Positions 61,260 through 64,000 of a stretch of DNA of 64,000 bases are shown here, one piece after another. A model generated the notes under the pieces. The model had not been told where the DNA came from and did no database searches. It was given only the letters and a program-made list of their open reading frames with translations. Source of the stretch: Bin87 sp965204395 (lineage in GTDB: Bacteria; Chloroflexota; Dehalococcoidia; Lucifugimonadales; UBA3495); assembly GCA_965204395.1 (NCBI GenBank), contig OZ241987.1, positions 3,224,001-3,288,000 on the forward strand, in the 5' to 3' direction. The position numbers were made by a program, and so were the translations under genes. Position 1 is the stretch's first letter, and the number at the start of each line of letters is the position of its first letter.

Positions 61260-62219
61260 TCAGGCTGCCGGCGCCAGCATGGCGTCCACGAATTCGTCGG
61301 CGTCGAACGGCGCAATATCGCCCAACCCTTCGCCTGTGCCTATGAACAGGATCGGCACGCCCAGCTCCCGGCGTATCGAAAGGACGATTCCGCCTCGCGC
61401 CGTACCGTCCAGCTTCGCCAGGAAGATACCTGTGCATCCCACGGCGTCGGTGAATGCCTGCGCCTGGGTCAACCCGTTGTGGCCGGTGGTGGCGTCCAGC
61501 GTCAGCAGTACCTGGTGCGGCGCGGCGTCGTCCAGCCCGTTGATCACCCTGCGCACTTTGCGAAGCTCGTCCATCAGGTTGTGCCGAGTGTGCAATCGCC
61601 CTGCGGTGTCCACGATGAGAATGTCCGCGCCCCGCGCCTTGGCCGCTTGCCACGAGTCATAGGCCACCGCACCGGGGTCGGCTCCGTGCTGGTGGCTGAT
61701 CACGTCCACTCCCACCCGCTCGCCGAGAATCTCCAGCTGTTCCTCAGCGGCAGCCCTGAAGGTATCGGCCGCGCCCAAAACCACCTTCTTGCCCGACGCG
61801 GTGAAATGGTGGGCCAACTTGGCGATGCTGGTGGTCTTGCCAACGCCGTTGACGCCGCACACCAGGATCACGTACGGAGGGTCCAGGGTTTCATCATCGG
61901 ACCACGCATCGGCATCGTTGACCGAGGCAAGTTCACTTGACAGCAATTCCTTGAGACGCTGGAAAGCCTGTTCACCATCCGCAACCCGACCCGACCGCAC
62001 TTCCCCGCGCAGCTCATCCAGCACGTTCATCGTCGTTTCAACGCTGACGTCTGCCGATATCAGAATCTCCTCAAGCTCGTCCCAAATCGCATCGTCCAGT
62101 TGGGCGGACGCAAACAGCCCACGAATGCGGCCAAACCAGCCATCCCGGCTACGTTTGACCCCTGCGTCCGTCTGCTCGCGGTTAACCTTGTCTCTGTTGC
62201 GCTTGAATATCGAAAACAT
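61260..62219 (-). CDS. ftsY: Signal recognition particle receptor FtsY
   Basis: 319 aa. SRP-type GTPase motifs: G1 GVNGVGKTTSIAKLA, G2/insertion DTFRAAAEEQLEILGER, G3 IVDTAGRLHTRHNLMDEL, G4 TKLDGTARGG-type (AKLDGTARGGIVLSI), G5 FIGTGEGLGD. The N domain is short, without the long acidic N-terminus of E. coli FtsY. Targets ribosome-nascent chains to SecYEG. It follows rnc, a common bacterial arrangement. Confidence 0.97.
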   Translation of the reverse strand: MFSIFKRNRDKVNREQTDAGVKRSRDGWFGRIRGLFASAQLDDAIWDELEEILISADVSVETTMNVLDELRGEVRSGRVADGEQAFQRLKELLSSELASVNDADAWSDDETLDPPYVILVCGVNGVGKTTSIAKLAHHFTASGKKVVLGAADTFRAAAEEQLEILGERVGVDVISHQHGADPGAVAYDSWQAAKARGADILIVDTAGRLHTRHNLMDELRKVRRVINGLDDAAPHQVLLTLDATTGHNGLTQAQAFTDAVGCTGIFLAKLDGTARGGIVLSIRRELGVPILFIGTGEGLGDIAPFDADEFVDAMLAPAA

Positions 62220-62287
62220 GGCGGAAAGAGGTTATCAGCGCGACCTATGGGGCGCAAGTTGGCGGCACGGCGCTGCCGAGACCGGTC

Positions 62288-63016
62288 CTAGCTTGCGATA
62301 GGATCGGACTCCAGCAGTGTGGCTAAAGCCGCGCGGGCCGCCTCGGTTTCAGCGGCGTTCTTGCTACGGCCTGAACCGAGTCCAATCGGCTCTCCATCCT
62401 CCACCACCTCGACGGTGAACAGTGGCTGGTGTGCCGGACCCGATGTATCGACGACTTGATAAACCGGAGTCGGCTTTCCCTGAGCCTGCAGCAACTCCTG
62501 CAAATCGGCCTTGGGATTGTCCGGCCGCCAGTCCGGTTTGCAAGCCGCTTCGATCTCCGCGGCCATCGCCGAGAGTACGAATCGTTCGGTCACCTCGTAG
62601 CCCACATCGAGGTATATCGCCGCTATCAGCGATTCCATGACGTCGCCCAGCACCGCCTCGCCGTGGCGTCCGCCCGTTGACTCAAAACCCCGCCCGAGCA
62701 ACACGTACGGCGCCACCCCCAAACGTTCGGCGACTCCCGCCAATGCCCGCTGGCTCAGCAACGCCGTCCACCTACGGGTCAGTCCTCCTTCGTCGCAGTC
62801 GGGCAGCCGGTGGTATAGCTCCTCGCTGACGATGAGGCGCACCACCACGTCTCCCAGGAACTCCAGCCGCTCGTAGGAGTCGGCGTCATCGCCGCTGGTC
62901 TCGTTCACGTACGACCGGTGAGTCAGTGCCTGACGCAACAAGCCCCGGTCCCGGAATTCCAGGCCCAGGGCTTGTTCGAGCTCCTCGGCGGGCCGGTGGC
63001 CGCCAACCGAACTCAT
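62288..63016 (-). CDS. rnc: Ribonuclease III
   Basis: 242 aa from ATG 63016 (MSSVGGHRPAEELEQALGL); the longer frame to 63088 would overlap the preceding gene. Catalytic signature ERLEFLGDVVVRLIVSEELY, with the usual A in GDAV replaced by V, plus the second acidic site GDVMESLIAAIYLD. The C-terminal dsRNA-binding domain follows (NPKADLQELLQAQGKPTPVYQ ... SGRSKNAAETEAARAAL). Processes rRNA and dsRNA. Start lies 19 bp after the selenoprotein stop, so it is the second gene of the unit. Confidence 0.96.
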   Translation of the reverse strand: MSSVGGHRPAEELEQALGLEFRDRGLLRQALTHRSYVNETSGDDADSYERLEFLGDVVVRLIVSEELYHRLPDCDEGGLTRRWTALLSQRALAGVAERLGVAPYVLLGRGFESTGGRHGEAVLGDVMESLIAAIYLDVGYEVTERFVLSAMAAEIEAACKPDWRPDNPKADLQELLQAQGKPTPVYQVVDTSGPAHQPLFTVEVVEDGEPIGLGSGRSKNAAETEAARAALATLLESDPIAS

Positions 63017-63035
63017 GGTAAGCGGTCCGAGTCGG

Positions 63036-63668
63036 TTAGCCTCGGACGCCTTCGTACGGCCACGGCGGGGACGGTCGCTTGACCTCACCCACGTGCTTGT
63101 GGTCGGCCATCATCTCGACCAGGTTGTCGTAGATGGGGCCGGATTCTTCGTCGGTGGGAATGAACATCTTGACGAAGGCGGAGTTGTTGTTCGGGAACAC
63201 GTACAGCGGCACGCCGAAGGCCCCGTGTACTTCGACAGCCTCGGTGTGGCTCTCGCCGATTTCCTTCAGCACGTCCGGATCCGCCAGGTCCTCGGCGAAC
63301 TGGCCCATGTCCACGCCCGAGGCCTCGGCCACGGCGTTGATGGCGTCCGCATCGGTCAGGTCGATCCTGTCCTCATGGCGTGCCTTCAGTAGGTTGATGA
63401 AGAACCGGTCGAAGATCTCCTCACCCTGACGCTCGGCGGCGAGGCCGGCGCGGAGTTCCAACAGGGTGTTGTCGGAGTCGTCCTGCTCCCAGTACTTGAA
63501 CCCGTCGTCGTTGTTGTTGTCGTGATTTACCTGGACCAGCGAGAACGGCTTGAGTTCCACGTTGATGTCGTGGTCAGTGTTCTCGCGTACTTTCGCCCAC
63601 CACATGGCAGCGTTGTACACGAAGGGTCAACGGAAATCGTAATATACCTTGAAATCGGCGTCTGCCAT
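63036..63668 (-). CDS. DsbA-like thioredoxin-fold selenoprotein (in-frame TGA read as Sec14)
   Basis: 210 aa if the TGA at 63629-63627 is translated. GGAGGT sits 7 bp before ATG 63668, and the first 13 residues MADADFKVYYDFR join the TGA and then PFVYNAAMWWAKV in one frame. Relatives of this DsbA/FrnE-like family have YxDxRCPxVYxAAxW, so TGA replaces the active-site Cys. The next positions lack the second Cys (UPFV), a monothiol-type site. FSLVQVNHDNN, the all-helical insertion and GVPLYVFPNNNSAF (cis-Pro loop) complete the fold. Could also be a nonsense mutation, but the gene downstream of TGA has no decay. Confidence 0.75.
63584..63629 (-). promoter_or_regulatory. Predicted bacterial SECIS hairpin
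   Basis: Starting 5 bases after the TGA, CGTGTAC (63621-63615) pairs with GTACGCG (63590-63584), seven base pairs including one G-U. Inside, CGC/GCG and GCC/GGT stack, leaving a bulged U at +18 and a tetraloop AUGU with G and U at about +24/+25. E. coli fdhF has its bulged U at +17 and loop GU at +23/+24. The structure was folded by eye, not by program. Confidence 0.6.
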
Positions 63669-63905
63669 TCTGGCACCTCCGTAATTTGATAACGCGGTAG
63701 TCCGATTGCTCACGCGATAGTTGGCGGGATTTTAGCATAGACCTCCATTCACGTCATCCGATGCCGGCCCGCACCAACCCCCGCTCGATTGCCGACTTGG
63801 CGACCACCATCAGCGCATCACCCAACCCAAACCAAGCGTCCCAGCGCGGTCCGGTCGTTCGTTGCGATATACTAAGCCGCAACTTATTCCGAGGAGCGCA
63901 AATCT
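63669..63905. other. Divergent intergenic region
   Basis: 237 bp between the divergent selenoprotein and ThDP-subunit genes. TATACT at 63868-63873 could be a -10 element for the rightward gene, but no convincing -35 was seen. No RNA gene recognised. Confidence 0.35.
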
Positions 63906-64000
63906 ATGCCTTGGACGGAAACCATAGTCGACACCCTTAAGAAGTGGGACACGTCGTTGATCGCGTATGTCCCCGACATATCCATAGACAAGGTGACCAG
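63906..64000 (+). CDS. ThDP-binding decarboxylase subunit, N-terminal fragment
   Basis: The gene runs off the right edge after 31 codons. GAGGAG lies 9 bp before ATG 63906. PWTETIVDTLKKWDTSLIAY followed by VPDISIDKVT has the same opening as PYR-domain subunits of sulfopyruvate/phosphonopyruvate decarboxylases (compare EEFEKNKVTHVVTIPDSE at 28022-28540). Probably the alpha subunit of a second two-subunit enzyme whose partner lies beyond the window. Confidence 0.6.
   Translation, partial: MPWTETIVDTLKKWDTSLIAYVPDISIDKVT

Overview
This is a GC-rich bacterial chromosome segment, most likely from an uncultivated member of the Chloroflexota (SAR202/Dehalococcoidia-like). The evidence is a DUF2298 'Chlor_Arch_YYY' membrane protein at 58745-61237, a first-to-last mixture of peripheral catabolic enzymes of the kind expanded in marine or sponge-associated Chloroflexota, strongly C/G-ending codons, and intergenic regions crowded with palindromic repeats. 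The affiliation is an inference; no rRNA, tRNA or CRISPR array was found.

Layout. 1-4556: crotonase/hydrolase pair, a small double-glycine peptide gene behind a good promoter, SnoaL-like, NYN, carboxymuconolactone-decarboxylase-like and amidohydrolase genes. 4728-6194: an IS4-family insertion sequence abutting a broken MITE-like repeat. 6369-10027: a TPP riboswitch with terminator, an SSS-family symporter and thiC. 10164-16818: membrane transport and stress genes (CPA2 antiporter with CBS, STAS, tandem UspA, Na/Ca exchanger, VOC). 16900-18730: a repeat-dense stretch. 18733-29757: peripheral catabolism (BNR-repeat protein, M19 dipeptidase-like, MmgE/PrpD, fluoroacetate-dehalogenase-like enzyme, thiolase-like/DUF35 pair, two-subunit ThDP decarboxylase). 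29925-36285: a co-oriented set of flavin enzyme, hydantoinase, enolase-superfamily enzyme, amidase and MFS exporter. 36451-46159: ThDP enzyme plus DHA2 exporter, retropepsin-like cassette, phosphotriesterase-like, a second CMD protein, GMC oxidoreductase, ureohydrolase. 46231-53961: crotonase, second retropepsin cassette, frameshifted MFS gene, MBL hydrolase, DUF2851, three tandem cupins. 54834-63668: housekeeping ligA, ftsY and rnc, an AT-richer mini-island of zinc-binding small proteins, the YYY protein, and a probable selenoprotein. 63906 to the end: start of another ThDP-binding subunit.

Most notable: (1) a DsbA-like gene at 63036-63668 whose reading frame is interrupted by a TGA exactly where relatives carry the active-site Cys, followed by a SECIS-like hairpin; (2) exactly 22-bp mini-palindromes inserted cleanly into other dispersed repeats at eight or more places; (3) a MITE family with AGGGCAATCGCATTT termini; (4) a three-copy G/T-rich element; (5) an MFS gene knocked out of frame by one extra unit of a tetranucleotide tract; (6) two retropepsin-like protease cassettes with small partner proteins; and (7) a ligA gene whose last third changes codon usage abruptly.

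Functionally the window reads as an aerobic heterotroph specialised in trimming diverse organic molecules: hydrolases for amides, cyclic ureides, lactones or phosphotriesters, and carbon-halogen bonds; CoA-ester enzymes; ThDP decarboxylases; and exporters.
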